A stretch of DNA of 64,000 nt from Pseudomonadales bacterium (GCA_024234855.1 JACKNN010000001.1:1-64000), one strand, 5' to 3'. Counted from the stretch's first letter, positions 43,101-52,593 are shown. A program made the numbers and translations. Notes: generated by a model from the letters alone, not told the origin.

Positions 43101-44567
43101 ATGCCCGACATAGTTTCCAACCCGATAATCGACGACGTCGCGGCAGAAGCGATGCAACTCAACCTGTGTTTCCTCGATGGCCCCGGCAGGGCCCGCCAGG
43201 TGCCATTCACATTTTCCCCGGCACCCATTTCCGCACACACGCTGGGCCGGATGGAAACCGTCGCACCGCTGCTGGGACGCCTCACGCAAACTCTGGCCGC
43301 CCGCCCCGAACTCATCAGAGCGGTTCACGCCCCGCTTGTCGCCGGGGACGCTTTCTTTGCCGAAATGTTCGCCATGCACGAGCAGTTACACTTCGGCACC
43401 AGTGATCCGGTTCGGGTGCCGCTGCTGCTGCAGCGCAGTGATTTCCTGCCGGACCAGCACAAGGGCGCCCGGCTGGTGGAGTGCAACAGCATCGCCGCCG
43501 GTATGGCGCCCTTCGGCGAACAGGCGCATCAGCTCCATCGGTATATCCGGCACCGCTGGCCCGAGGAGTTCGCGCGCTACCACACCGTCTCACCGGGAAC
43601 ACTGCTCCCCAACCCGGCCACTGCGGGGATGGCCACGGCGATAACCGCCGCGGCCGGGCAGATCGACAGGGAACTTGCGGTCGGCGAGGCCGGCCCGGGA
43701 TTCCTGATGGTAGTCCAGGAGAACGAGGACAACATCTTCGACCAGCGCCTGCTGGAGCGACAGTTGCAGGCACAGGGCCTGCGCACCTACCGCCGCACGT
43801 TCCGGCAACTGCACCAGCAGTTGTCGAGCGGGCCGAACCAGTCCCTGCAACTGGCCGGCTGCGGCACCATCCATGTGGTCTACTTGCGGGCGGGCTACCA
43901 GTATCGCGATTATATCGCCACCGACCTGGACACCCGGCAGTGCTGCGATGCTATCTGCGCCACCCGCATGTTTATTGAAAGGCATCGCGTGGCGGTGAAC
44001 GCGACGGTGGCGCAGCAGTTGGCGACCAGCAAGCGCATGCAACTCCACCTGGCCGACGGCGGCGACCTGCTGCTGGCTGAACTGGGCTTTGCCGAGGGCG
44101 AGCGTGAACTGATGCTCGGCACATTCGCCGCGATGCGCCCGGTTGATGGCAACAGCGCCGAACGCCTGCTGGCCGAAGGCGGCTGCGCCGAGTGGGTGCT
44201 CAAGAACCAGGGTGAAGGCGGCGGCCACTGCCTGTTTGATCGCGACGTCCTCGAGCGCCTGAAAAGCCTGCATCCCGACGAGTATCCCGCCTGGCTGTTA
44301 ATGCGGCGACTGCGTCCCGCCGGCAGGGACGAACCCACCCTGGTGATCCGCGCCGGCAGGGCGCAGCGAGCCGAGCGACTGGTCAGCGAGGTGGGCCTGT
44401 TTACCGCCCACCTGGGCACCGCCGCACTGCCGGCCGGCGAGGGGGCAGCGGGCCATATCGGCTACCTGGTGCGCTCAAAGCCACCGGATGTGACCGAGGG
44501 TGGGGTTCACAGCGGGTTTGGTGCGCTGGATTCGCTGTTCGTGGAGACAGCACCCGGCATCAGTTAG
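43101..44567 (+). CDS. Eukaryotic-type glutathione synthetase-like ATP-grasp ligase
   Basis: A 488-residue protein that matches the eukaryotic glutathione synthetase fold, not bacterial GshB. Recognisable elements in order: ARLVECNSIAAGM near residue 128 (substrate contact), VVYLRAGYQYRDY near 265 (cf. YxRxGY), WVLKNQGEGGGHCLFD near 365 (ATP-grasp glycine triad loop), and TEGGVHSGFGALDSLF at the C-terminus (the EGGV...LDS signature). The family ligates gamma-glutamylcysteine and glycine. It begins two bases after the glutamine-synthetase-family gene, so the two are coupled. Expected product is a gamma-glutamyl peptide; whether it is glutathione itself is open. The stop codon directly abuts that of the convergent aspartate kinase gene. 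Confidence 0.82.
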   Translation: MPDIVSNPIIDDVAAEAMQLNLCFLDGPGRARQVPFTFSPAPISAHTLGRMETVAPLLGRLTQTLAARPELIRAVHAPLVAGDAFFAEMFAMHEQLHFGTSDPVRVPLLLQRSDFLPDQHKGARLVECNSIAAGMAPFGEQAHQLHRYIRHRWPEEFARYHTVSPGTLLPNPATAGMATAITAAAGQIDRELAVGEAGPGFLMVVQENEDNIFDQRLLERQLQAQGLRTYRRTFRQLHQQLSSGPNQSLQLAGCGTIHVVYLRAGYQYRDYIATDLDTRQCCDAICATRMFIERHRVAVNATVAQQLATSKRMQLHLADGGDLLLAELGFAEGERELMLGTFAAMRPVDGNSAERLLAEGGCAEWVLKNQGEGGGHCLFDRDVLERLKSLHPDEYPAWLLMRRLRPAGRDEPTLVIRAGRAQRAERLVSEVGLFTAHLGTAALPAGEGAAGHIGYLVRSKPPDVTEGGVHSGFGALDSLFVETAPGIS

Positions 44568-45932
44568 CTAGGCGACAAACGCGCCGTAGATGGCCCTCAC
44601 CGCCGCCGGGTAGTCGTCCGGCGCCACGCCGACAATGATATTGAGCTCCGAGGCGCCCTGGTTGATCAGCCGCACGTTGACCCCCGCCGCGGCGAGCGCG
44701 GTAAAGACCTTGGCAGCAATACCCGGAGTGCGGGCCATCCCCTCGCCGACAATTGCGATCAGCGCGATACTGGGGACGAAGTCGATCTCATCCGGCTCCA
44801 GGGTGCGGCGAATTTCTTCAAGCACCTGTTCCGAGCGGCCTTCGAGCCAGTTCGACTCCACGATAACGCTGACGCTGTCGATACTCGACGGGCAGTGTTC
44901 AAAGGGAATGCCGTTGTGCTCGAACACACCCAGCAGGCGGTAGACGAAGCCCACCTCCCGGTTCATCAGATTCTTGCCGATCGTGATCATGGCAAAGCTG
45001 GTCTTGCCGGCAACCCCCGCTATCTGGGTGCTCGCCTCCACCTCGGGCGAGAGCCGGGCAACGATACGGGTGCCAGGGTGCGACGGCGCGTTGGTATTGC
45101 GTATGTTGACCGGGATGCCCACCTCGCGCACCGGCGCCATCGCCTCGTCATGCAGCACGCTGGCGCCCATATATGACAGTTCCCGGATTTCGGAATAGGT
45201 GACCTCCTCCATCGGCCGCGGCTTATCGACGATACGCGGGTCCGCCATCAGCAAACCGGATACATCGGTCCAGTTTTCGTACAGCATGGCGTTGGCGGCC
45301 CGGGCGGCAACGGCGCCGCTCACGTCAGAACCTCCCCGCGAAAAGGTGCGGACATGCCCCTCGGTATCCCGGCCGTAAAAGCCCGGTATCACGTAGCGCA
45401 CACTCTCGTCGCCGAGGCGATCGCCCAGCAATGCCCAGGTCTGCGAATCGACGAGCCCATTGGGGCCGATAATGACGAACTCGGCAGGATCGACAAACTC
45501 CGCCCCCAGCCAGGCAGCCAGCAGCAGGCCGCAGAAATGTTCACCCCGCGAGGCGGCGTAATCGGCAGTCACGCCCCGTGCCAGCGCCGCCTGAAACTGC
45601 TCCAGGTGCCCGGCGATGACGGGCGCTATGCCCAGGTCCTGTTCGATACCGGTGAAGCGGTCCGCGATCTGGGAGAAAGAGCCGGAAAAATCCGCACCAA
45701 CACTCGCGGCGTGGTGGCACAGGTAGAGCAGGTCGGTGATCTTGGTATCGTGGGTATCACGTTTACCCGGCGCCGAGGGTACGATAATCCTCCTGCGCTC
45801 GTCAGCCTCAATAATCGCACGCACCTTGCGCAACTGCTCAGGCCCCGCCAGGCTGGAGCCGCCGAATTTACAAACAATCCGCGATGAACGAGCCACCGCC
45901 CCATCGGGAGCGATCCCATTGCCTGCTGTCAT
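44568..45932 (-). CDS. Aspartate kinase
   Basis: A 454-residue monofunctional aspartokinase, phosphorylating aspartate as the first step to lysine, methionine and threonine. The kinase domain starts with IVCKFGGSSLAGPEQLRKV near residue 18, includes VPSAPGKRDTHDTKITDLL, FSRGGSDVSGAVAARAANA and MEEVTYSEIRELSYMGASVL. Two ACT repeats at the C-terminus (from about residue 305, e.g. SFAMITIGKNLMNREVGFVY) should mediate feedback control. The beginning differs from the ectoine-operon aspartokinase, and there are no ectoine genes nearby. It stands alone. Confidence 0.92.
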   Translation of the reverse strand: MTAGNGIAPDGAVARSSRIVCKFGGSSLAGPEQLRKVRAIIEADERRRIIVPSAPGKRDTHDTKITDLLYLCHHAASVGADFSGSFSQIADRFTGIEQDLGIAPVIAGHLEQFQAALARGVTADYAASRGEHFCGLLLAAWLGAEFVDPAEFVIIGPNGLVDSQTWALLGDRLGDESVRYVIPGFYGRDTEGHVRTFSRGGSDVSGAVAARAANAMLYENWTDVSGLLMADPRIVDKPRPMEEVTYSEIRELSYMGASVLHDEAMAPVREVGIPVNIRNTNAPSHPGTRIVARLSPEVEASTQIAGVAGKTSFAMITIGKNLMNREVGFVYRLLGVFEHNGIPFEHCPSSIDSVSVIVESNWLEGRSEQVLEEIRRTLEPDEIDFVPSIALIAIVGEGMARTPGIAAKVFTALAAAGVNVRLINQGASELNIIVGVAPDDYPAAVRAIYGAFVA

Positions 45933-46316
45933 CCGACTATCCTCCCCGTTTATTACCCGACGCCACAGCGGCGCAATTCAGGATGGCAGTCTACTGTGCA
46001 GGCAAGCCGGTTTTCCACCGGCTTGCGCAAGTTTTTTCGCCGCACGGAGCCAAGGATAAATTGCGGCGCGGTGACATACTGGAGTACCCTACTGGATTAT
46101 AAGTAATGCGCGTCCACGCCCAGGCGGGTCAATCCCTGGAGCGGGCCGCAAGGATCGCGGAATCGAAAAGCGGGGCCTGGGCGATGGCTGGTCGGCGGGC
46201 TTCTACGACATGACCCCGAGCTTCAACCGGGAAAACAGCGAGTGAAGCGACCTCCCCCCGGGCGGCAAAATATCGAAGGTGTTACATGTGGGGAAACCGC
46301 CAGCCAGAGCGACGCC
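45933..46316. other. Intergenic region between aspartate kinase and VanZ-like gene
   Basis: About 380 bases. A plus-strand terminator-like hairpin lies at 46002-46037. From about 46100 to 46244 the plus strand reads like coding sequence: an ATG frame from 46106 (beginning RVHAQAGQSLERAAR) stops at 46209-46211, and another frame ends with GWSAGFYDMTPSFN at a TGA at 46242-46245. Neither is a complete gene; a decayed or frameshifted short gene is possible. Confidence 0.35.
46002..46037 (+). terminator. Rho-independent terminator-like hairpin
   Basis: GCAAGCCGG, seven-base loop, CCGGCTTGC: a perfect 9-bp stem, followed after five bases by six T on the plus strand. The orientation is odd: no plus-strand gene ends here, the nearest upstream being the glutathione-synthetase-like gene 1.4 kb away. 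On the minus strand it falls in the probable leader of the aspartate kinase gene. Confidence 0.5.
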
Positions 46317-46631
46317 ATGCACACAATAATTTTTATCATTTATGCAATGATCGTAGCCTTCACATCCCTGCGACCGGGCGGGGATATCAACCTTGATAGC
46401 CTCGACAAGGTCGTACACCTGCTCGTTTACTATATATTCGCAGTACTGGGATATCGCGCACTGGTCCACAAGAGTTTCTACCCGTCTATGTGCCTGGGCA
46501 TTATCGCCTACAGCGGCCTGATGGAACTGGGCCAGTCCTGGATTCCGGGCCGGGAAATGTCCGGGTACGACCTGCTGGCCAATGCAGTGGGGGTTCTGCT
46601 TGGAGCCGTGGTGGTGACGCGCAAGCGGTAA
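46317..46631 (+). CDS. VanZ-like small membrane protein
   Basis: A 104-residue integral membrane protein with about four helices. DKVVHLLVYYIFAVLGYRAL and YSGLMELGQSWIPGREMSGYD match the VanZ-like family, in which a conserved E-x-x-Q and D-x-x-x-N pattern (here GYDLLANAVG) is typical. VanZ itself gives low-level teicoplanin resistance, but most members have unknown roles. The ATG at 46317 starts just before the first helix; a GTG at 46242 in frame would add 25 mostly charged residues. It precedes the aspartoacylase-family gene by about 140 bases. Confidence 0.78.
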   Translation: MHTIIFIIYAMIVAFTSLRPGGDINLDSLDKVVHLLVYYIFAVLGYRALVHKSFYPSMCLGIIAYSGLMELGQSWIPGREMSGYDLLANAVGVLLGAVVVTRKR

Positions 46632-46772
46632 TCGGGCACTGCGGGGCGCTCTGGAGCCGCTGCCAGCGGGACCGGCGGGTCGGGTGCCTGGAAACAATCG
46701 GCGAAACCTGTGATTGCAGTTTCGAGCCGCTGGCCCGACAATGGCAACGACGTGTTTATCCCTGTGGCCAGA

Positions 46773-48185
46773 ATGCTCCTGAAATCAACTATCCCGCTGC
46801 TGCTGTGGGCGGTATTTGCGCTACCGGCGTCCGCTCAGCAAGTCGACGAGCCGGCATCGGAGCCGGGGCAAGCGAGCGCAACAGTGGCCAAAACACCCCC
46901 GTCAGCCGGGCAATCCCCCTCTACCGCCGCCAGCATCGACCTCAAGCAGGTTTTCGAGTTGCCCTCGACCGATACTTTCCTGCCGCATGTTTCGCCGGGA
47001 GACAAGGCTATCCGGAAGGAGGCGGCATCGGTCGCCAACAGCGAAGCCCAGTGGGAGCCGGTTAATTTCCTGCTGAATGCTGAAGAGATTCTCAGGCACC
47101 CTAACACCACCCGGCGGCTGCTCGATGTCGAAATCCCCCCGGCCACCTCCACGCGACTGATATGGAAGCCGTCGCGCACTTTTAGCGGCATGGCAGTCGA
47201 CACCCCTGTGCTGGTGGTCAATGGCGCCTATGATGGACCGACATTGTGCCTGACTGCGGCGGTTCACGGCGACGAACTGAACGGGATAGAAATGGTGCGG
47301 CGGGTGATGTACGACCTGGACCCACAAAAACTGCATGGCATGATCATCGGCGTACCCATCGTCAATCTGCTGGGTTTCAGTCGCAACTCACGGTATTTGC
47401 CTGATCGACGGGATCTGAATCGCTACTTTCCCGGCAATCCCAACGGCAGTGTCGCGTCCCGGATCGCCAATGCCTTCTTTGACGACGTGGTGAAGCACTG
47501 CAATATGCTCGTCGACCTGCATACCGGCTCCTTCTACCGCACCAACATTCCGCAGTTGCGCGCAGACCTGAACAATCCTCTGGTAGCGGATTTCGTTGAA
47601 ATATTTGGTGACATCCCGGTACTGCATTCACGTGGCAACAAGGGATCACTGCGCGCTGCGACAGTCCGCGCCGGCATTCCTGCCGTCACCCTGGAAGCGG
47701 GTGAGCCGATGCGACTGCAGCGTGGCATGGTCGAAGTCGGCGTTAAAGCCATCAACACCCTGCTGGCCAAAAGTGGTATGTATTCCAAGTTGGGCCTGTG
47801 GATAAAGCCCGAACCTGCCTTCTATCGAAGCACCTGGGTCAGGAGTAACGCCTCCGGAATTTTATTCAGCCGGATGAAGCTCGGGGCCGAGGTCAAAAAA
47901 GGGGATATCCTGGGTGCGGTCAACAATCCGATAAACAACGAACAGATAGATATTGTTTCACCCTACAACGGCACTATTCTCGGCATGGCCCTGGACCAGT
48001 TCGTGATGCCGGGTTTCGCCGTCTACCATTTGGGAATTCACGCCGCCAAGGCTGCGCTTACCGCTACGGAACCAGAGCCGGATCCGGATGACGAAACGGA
48101 AATGCTGGACACGGACGAGACCGATTCTTCGCTGGAAACTCCTGCCGATAAAAGATCGGATGACGACCGCTACGAAGATGAATAG
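46773..48185 (+). CDS. Exported succinylglutamate desuccinylase/aspartoacylase family protein
   Basis: A 470-residue zinc hydrolase with a signal peptide (STIPLLLWAVFALPASAQ). After a Pro/Ser/Thr-rich linker the M14-like aspartoacylase domain shows AAVHGDELNGIEMVRRV (first zinc His and Glu, near residue 172), LVDLHTGSF (second His, near 250) and ITLEAGEP (catalytic Glu region, near 308). A biotinyl-like beta segment (KKGDILGAVNNP) is followed by a highly acidic 45-residue tail (EPDPDDETEMLDTDETDS). Cytoplasmic relatives deacylate N-acyl amino acids; the exported form should act on a periplasmic N-acyl compound or peptide. It precedes a TonB-dependent receptor gene. Confidence 0.86.
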   Translation: MLLKSTIPLLLWAVFALPASAQQVDEPASEPGQASATVAKTPPSAGQSPSTAASIDLKQVFELPSTDTFLPHVSPGDKAIRKEAASVANSEAQWEPVNFLLNAEEILRHPNTTRRLLDVEIPPATSTRLIWKPSRTFSGMAVDTPVLVVNGAYDGPTLCLTAAVHGDELNGIEMVRRVMYDLDPQKLHGMIIGVPIVNLLGFSRNSRYLPDRRDLNRYFPGNPNGSVASRIANAFFDDVVKHCNMLVDLHTGSFYRTNIPQLRADLNNPLVADFVEIFGDIPVLHSRGNKGSLRAATVRAGIPAVTLEAGEPMRLQRGMVEVGVKAINTLLAKSGMYSKLGLWIKPEPAFYRSTWVRSNASGILFSRMKLGAEVKKGDILGAVNNPINNEQIDIVSPYNGTILGMALDQFVMPGFAVYHLGIHAAKAALTATEPEPDPDDETEMLDTDETDSSLETPADKRSDDDRYEDE

Positions 48186-48356
48186 GGCCGTGCCCTGACT
48201 TTCTCGAACACCGGCTCGAAGCGACCGCTCTTGCCGCGCACTGGCAGCCGGCACCCGATGGACTTACACTACCCCGCAGCCGAACGCCCTGTGATCCAGT
48301 GGGGAAGTCTCGCCGTAACGAAGATACGTACATACCAGCCACTGAGGGGCGCAATA

Positions 48357-50885
48357 ATGAATAAGAAACTTATCTCCCACGCAATACAGGCTACCCTGGT
48401 CAGCTCGACCCTGGCGATACCGCAGTTCGCGCTGGCCGAGGAGGCGAAGCTGGAGGAAGTGGTGGTGGTCGCGCGGCGGCGCGCGGAAGACCTGCAGGAT
48501 GTCCCGATCGCGGTCACCGCGTTTACCTCCAGCGATATCCAGAGCGCGGGCATAAACCGGCCCCAGGACTTCATATCGCTGACACCGAATATGTCGATAG
48601 TGGATACAGCCAACGCCGGCGACACCCAGGTGACCATCCGCGGGCAGTACTCCACCCGCGACGCAGAATCCACCTTCGCCTACGTCGTGGACGGCGTACT
48701 CATCACCAATCCCAATGGTTTCAATGGTGAGTTGTACGACGTGGAGCAGATCGAGGTGCTGAAGGGTCCCCAGGGTGCCCTGTACGGACGCAACGCGGTC
48801 GCCGGCGCGATTATCGTCAACACCAAGCGCCCCACCGAGGAATTTGAGGCCGGCGCCAAGGGCACCCTGGGTGACGACAACCTGAAAAAGGCCCAGGCGA
48901 TGGTCAGCGGGCCGCTGGTGGCCGACCAGCTGTATGGCCGGCTGACAATGTTTTACGGCAAGTCTGATGGGCAGTTTGACAACAAGTTCACCGGCGATGA
49001 TGACAAGGTCAACTACTCGGAGGAGACCGCGGCACGCGGGCGCCTGATCTGGGAGCCCAACGACCGGCTGACGGTGGATACGATTGCGAGCTACCGCGAG
49101 GTCAAGGGCGGGGCGATCAACTTCAATGCGGTCTTCGCGCTGCCGGGGGCGGCGGAATACCTGGGCAACCCCGACCTGTACGGGGATGTTAACGACCACA
49201 ATTTTGAGTACATCTTCAACGTGCCCGGTGAAAACAAGCAGGACAACAGCTTCGTCTCGGTCAAAACGGATTACGAGATGAATTTCGCCACGCTGACCGT
49301 CACCGCCGCCTACGACGACATGAAGGAATACCTGCTGTCCGACGGCACCAGCGCCGCTTTTGGCGGCTATTCCCTGGGGGCCGAGGCCTCGCAAACCGCC
49401 TGTACCCAGACATACAACAACTTCGATGCCTCGCTGTTGCAAAGCCCCTTTTACGCCATCCAGGACGGCCAGCCCCCCGGGGCCTACCTGCCGGAAACCG
49501 GCGGCCTCAACGGCCTTCTGCCACCCTATTCCCCCACCACCTGTGACGGTTACCAGTACCAGCAGCGCGATCAGAAAAGCAGCAGCCTGGAGGCGCGACT
49601 GACCTCGAACGAGGATGGCAAACTGCGCTGGCTGGCGGGCCTGTACTATGCCGATATCGAGCGCACAGCGGCGGTCGGCTACGGCGCCGACCTCGGCCTG
49701 GGCTTCCGTCGCACCATCTACATTCCGCCCAACGGCCCCAACCCCACCGACCAGCTGTTCTGGGACAAGTTTAACACCGACGTGTACGCGGCCTTCGGCC
49801 AGGTAGAACTGGACGTGGGTGAGAAGGGCGAACTGGCGCTGGCACTGCGTTATGACAAGGAGGACCGCTCCGTCGACAACAAGGTCCCGAATGTCCTCAA
49901 TGCGCAGATCTTCGGCCAGTTTGGCCGGGCGCCGATAAACCCCGCCTACAATGGCTCCCCCGACGATACGATTCCCAACCGGGACAAGAGCTTCAGCGAA
50001 TGGCAGCCCAAGATCAGCTACACCTACGAGTTCACGGACGAGTTCAATGCCTATGCCTCCTATGGAGTGGGCTTCCGCTCCGGGGGCTTTAACAATATCG
50101 GCAGCGAGGCCACCATTAACAATGCCTTCGGCAGCTATCCCACCGCGCCGCAGAACGTGCGCGACAATTACGACAAGGAAACCACCGACACGTACGAGCT
50201 GGGCTTCAAGAGCCAGTGGCTGGATAACAGCCTGAGGGTTAACGGCGCCACCTTCTATACCGAGGTGGACGACTACCAGTTCTTCAATTTTTTCGCCGGC
50301 CCCTTTGGCCTGCTGCGGGTGGTATCCAACATCGACAAGGTGGAAATCTACGGCGCGGAAATCGACTTCGCCTGGGCGATCAACAACTACTTCACGTTCA
50401 GCGGCGGTTACGGCGCCATCAGCTCGGAAATCAAGCAGAACGCCAACCGGCCGTATACCGAGGGCAACGACCTGCCCTACGCACCCGATGGCTCCGGCGC
50501 GCTGAGCCTGGACTTCAGCATGCCGGTGTTCGGCAACCTGCAGTGGATGACCCGGCTGGACTACGAATACGTGGGTGAAACCTGGTTCCACAGCGTGCAG
50601 GAAGACACCACCATCAATTATTTCACCGACCTGTCTGGTGTGTATGGCGTACCGGGTTTCGGCTTCGGCCCCAGCGAGTACTCCAACACCAAGCGCGACG
50701 CCTACGGAAAATTCAACCTGCGTGCCGGGATCTCCGGGGAGCACTGGTCGATCGAGGCCTGGAGCAAGAACCTCACAGACGAGGATTACCTGGAGGAGAT
50801 CATTCCCGCACCCGAGTTCGGCGGCTCCTTTATCCACGACTCGGCCGGACGGATCAGCGGAGTGGACGTCACCTACACATTCTGA
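48357..50885 (+). CDS. TonB-dependent outer-membrane receptor
   Basis: An 842-residue outer-membrane transporter powered by TonB. A signal peptide (LVSSTLAIPQFALA) is followed by a TonB-box-like EEVVVVARRR and a plug domain (VPIAVTAFTSSDIQSAGINR, VEQIEVLKGPQGALYGRNA). The 22-strand barrel ends with SGVDVTYTF, whose terminal Phe is the usual barrel-assembly signal. Subgroup resembles the large marine set of receptors for plant, algal or aromatic compounds instead of classical siderophores. The ligand is unknown. Start ATG at 48357 with AGGGG seven bases upstream. It follows an exported zinc hydrolase gene by 171 bases. Confidence 0.93.
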   Translation: MNKKLISHAIQATLVSSTLAIPQFALAEEAKLEEVVVVARRRAEDLQDVPIAVTAFTSSDIQSAGINRPQDFISLTPNMSIVDTANAGDTQVTIRGQYSTRDAESTFAYVVDGVLITNPNGFNGELYDVEQIEVLKGPQGALYGRNAVAGAIIVNTKRPTEEFEAGAKGTLGDDNLKKAQAMVSGPLVADQLYGRLTMFYGKSDGQFDNKFTGDDDKVNYSEETAARGRLIWEPNDRLTVDTIASYREVKGGAINFNAVFALPGAAEYLGNPDLYGDVNDHNFEYIFNVPGENKQDNSFVSVKTDYEMNFATLTVTAAYDDMKEYLLSDGTSAAFGGYSLGAEASQTACTQTYNNFDASLLQSPFYAIQDGQPPGAYLPETGGLNGLLPPYSPTTCDGYQYQQRDQKSSSLEARLTSNEDGKLRWLAGLYYADIERTAAVGYGADLGLGFRRTIYIPPNGPNPTDQLFWDKFNTDVYAAFGQVELDVGEKGELALALRYDKEDRSVDNKVPNVLNAQIFGQFGRAPINPAYNGSPDDTIPNRDKSFSEWQPKISYTYEFTDEFNAYASYGVGFRSGGFNNIGSEATINNAFGSYPTAPQNVRDNYDKETTDTYELGFKSQWLDNSLRVNGATFYTEVDDYQFFNFFAGPFGLLRVVSNIDKVEIYGAEIDFAWAINNYFTFSGGYGAISSEIKQNANRPYTEGNDLPYAPDGSGALSLDFSMPVFGNLQWMTRLDYEYVGETWFHSVQEDTTINYFTDLSGVYGVPGFGFGPSEYSNTKRDAYGKFNLRAGISGEHWSIEAWSKNLTDEDYLEEIIPAPEFGGSFIHDSAGRISGVDVTYTF

Positions 50886-50937
50886 CGCGGTCCCGATAAA
50901 CCACCCGGTCAGGGCGAGCCGCAGTCCACCGGGTCCA

Positions 50938-50967
50938 TGGAGTTGATACACTGCTGCATCAACTCCA
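50938..50967. terminator. Hairpin after TonB-receptor gene
   Basis: TGGAGTTGAT, 10-base loop, ATCAACTCCA: a perfect 10-bp stem, 53 bases after the receptor stop codon, in the 253-base gap to a convergent gene. No T-run follows, so intrinsic termination would be weak; it may protect the 3' end of the receptor mRNA. Confidence 0.4.
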
Positions 50968-51138
50968 CCCCTTCGGCATGGGTGAAACTGCGGCCGCTGA
51001 AAATAATTGTTATATTTTTTCGAATCCGCCAACTTGCCGTTCCGGGGATTGCCTGGCAACGTTTATCTGCCACCTGTGCCGCGAATTCGCGCAGAGAAAA
51101 CAGTCGAACCTGGCCGGACCCGTCGCACGCCGGGCTAT

Positions 51139-52548
51139 CTAGCGGTGCTTCCTGAGAAGAACATAGCCCACCCGTTCAAGCCCGAACGCCAGGGCCCGAA
51201 TGTCTCGCCCCCCTTCCAGCACAGAGGGGCTGATCGGCTGGTGGTGGCGCAGGATTATCTCGACGACCTCATTCGCGTGTAGCGCGGCAACCGGTATTTC
51301 CAGCTCACAACCTCCCGGGGTAAGCACCTGGTCGCCGAAATCCACGCCATTGATCTGCACATGTGTCTGGCGGTTACCGCCGTAGTAACGCCCCGCAACC
51401 AGCAGTCGCAGGGAGCCGATTTCCTGGAGCAGCCTGTGACGGTAGACACGAAACCTGATACGGGATTCGTCGCCCGAACTCCAGACACCCCAGGGCCTGG
51501 CGCCGCACCAGCCCTGGCGAAGATCAACCATCGCAGCGATATCACCTCCGGCTGCCTCCGCCATGAGTGTGGGAATCTGCCGCAGCGCGTCGACTTTGCG
51601 CGACAACTGTGCAGCCCGCGCCTCGATTGCGGCGAGGCTTTCGATACGCCAGCAGTTGCCCGACTCCTCGAAAGGAGAGGTATCGCAGCCCATGAAGTGC
51701 CGTGCGAGCCGCAGGTTTGAGCGTCGGAAATGTCGCCTTATGGATGCGACAGCGCTTTCACTCAGGAAGTGCTTTGTAGACTGGCCTTCGAGGTTGATCA
51801 CCGACTGGGTGAGATCGACCAGGGTCACCATATCGGCCTGATATTCGAGCCGCTGTTGCAGTGACTCGATCAATAGCGCACCCTCAACGTCCAGGCTTTC
51901 GTTATAATTCGGTCTCGCCTGGACAAACCCGGCATCCAGGCAGATGTTGAGCGCACCGAGAAAATCTGTCACCACATCACCACCGACAAGTTGCCGCCTG
52001 TCGAATATCCTCACGGCAAAAGTCGAGCCCGGAGCACATCGCTGCCACCGGCGCAGCAGGCGATAGTAATTGCGGTTGGGGTTATTCAGCGCGATAAAGG
52101 CTCTTACACGCTCGAGGGGCGTTCGCGGCTGTTCGAGGGCGCGAATCCGCAGCGTATTCCTGTTCCTTTTTACCTGTTGCAAGTGTCCAGACTGAATGAT
52201 TTCCGCCTGCTCGCGCAGGTACACCACGACATGGATCGGAAACCCGCACAGGGCGGCCCTGAGTGCGCGGATGCGCCGGCGCCCGAACCTGAATGACGCC
52301 AGCCCCTCCCAGGAAATCAGCACCTGCCTGTAGCCCCGGTCGCTGGCGAGCCGGACCTCCCTAGCCAGCGCTCGCTGCGCCTCGTCGGTAAAATTCCTGA
52401 ACAGTCTCGAATGACCGTTGCCTTCACCCAGGCCCGTCACCGGAACGTAGACAGAGCGTGCCGCCAACCAATCACGATTGAGAAAGACCGTATTCTGTAT
52501 TGACGTGCTACCGGTCTTGTCGGTGCCTATATGCAGGACGATTTGCAT
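51139..52548 (-). CDS. Sulfotransferase-like P-loop protein
   Basis: A 469-residue cytoplasmic protein. It opens with VLHIGTDKTGSTSIQNTVF, the 5'-phosphosulfate-binding P-loop typical of PAPS-dependent sulfotransferases of the HIGxxKTGTTSIQ type, and later has VLISWEGLASFRF and the helix-rich region AIVVYLREQAEIIQSGHLQQ-like (residues about 125-150) that carries the 3'-phosphate contact. The C-terminal 100 residues form a beta-rich module (RFRVYRHRLLQEIGSLRLLV), possibly a carbohydrate-binding-like fold. It would sulfate a surface glycan or metabolite; the acceptor is unknown. Convergent with the TonB receptor gene. Confidence 0.75.
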   Translation of the reverse strand: MQIVLHIGTDKTGSTSIQNTVFLNRDWLAARSVYVPVTGLGEGNGHSRLFRNFTDEAQRALAREVRLASDRGYRQVLISWEGLASFRFGRRRIRALRAALCGFPIHVVVYLREQAEIIQSGHLQQVKRNRNTLRIRALEQPRTPLERVRAFIALNNPNRNYYRLLRRWQRCAPGSTFAVRIFDRRQLVGGDVVTDFLGALNICLDAGFVQARPNYNESLDVEGALLIESLQQRLEYQADMVTLVDLTQSVINLEGQSTKHFLSESAVASIRRHFRRSNLRLARHFMGCDTSPFEESGNCWRIESLAAIEARAAQLSRKVDALRQIPTLMAEAAGGDIAAMVDLRQGWCGARPWGVWSSGDESRIRFRVYRHRLLQEIGSLRLLVAGRYYGGNRQTHVQINGVDFGDQVLTPGGCELEIPVAALHANEVVEIILRHHQPISPSVLEGGRDIRALAFGLERVGYVLLRKHR

Positions 52549-52593
52549 CAGGCCGCTATTCCAGGTTCGGTGCGACCCGATCTTCCGGTGTGG

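Noticed and set aside
45933..46080. Lysine riboswitch before aspartate kinase
   Set aside because: The leader is too short and lacks the multi-helix arrangement; only one simple hairpin is present, with its T-run on the wrong strand.
48264..51059. 931-codon open frame on the minus strand
   Set aside because: It lies wholly opposite the TonB-dependent receptor gene, whose signal peptide, plug, barrel and terminal Phe are clear. High GC and regular codon use keep the antisense frame open; the predicted product has no recognisable domain.
50909..51073. 54-codon minus-strand frame ending MQQCINSMDPVDCGSP
   Set aside because: Looks protein-like at its end, but has only a GTG start without ribosome-binding site and contains the hairpin at 50938-50967. 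Not supportable as a gene without conservation data.
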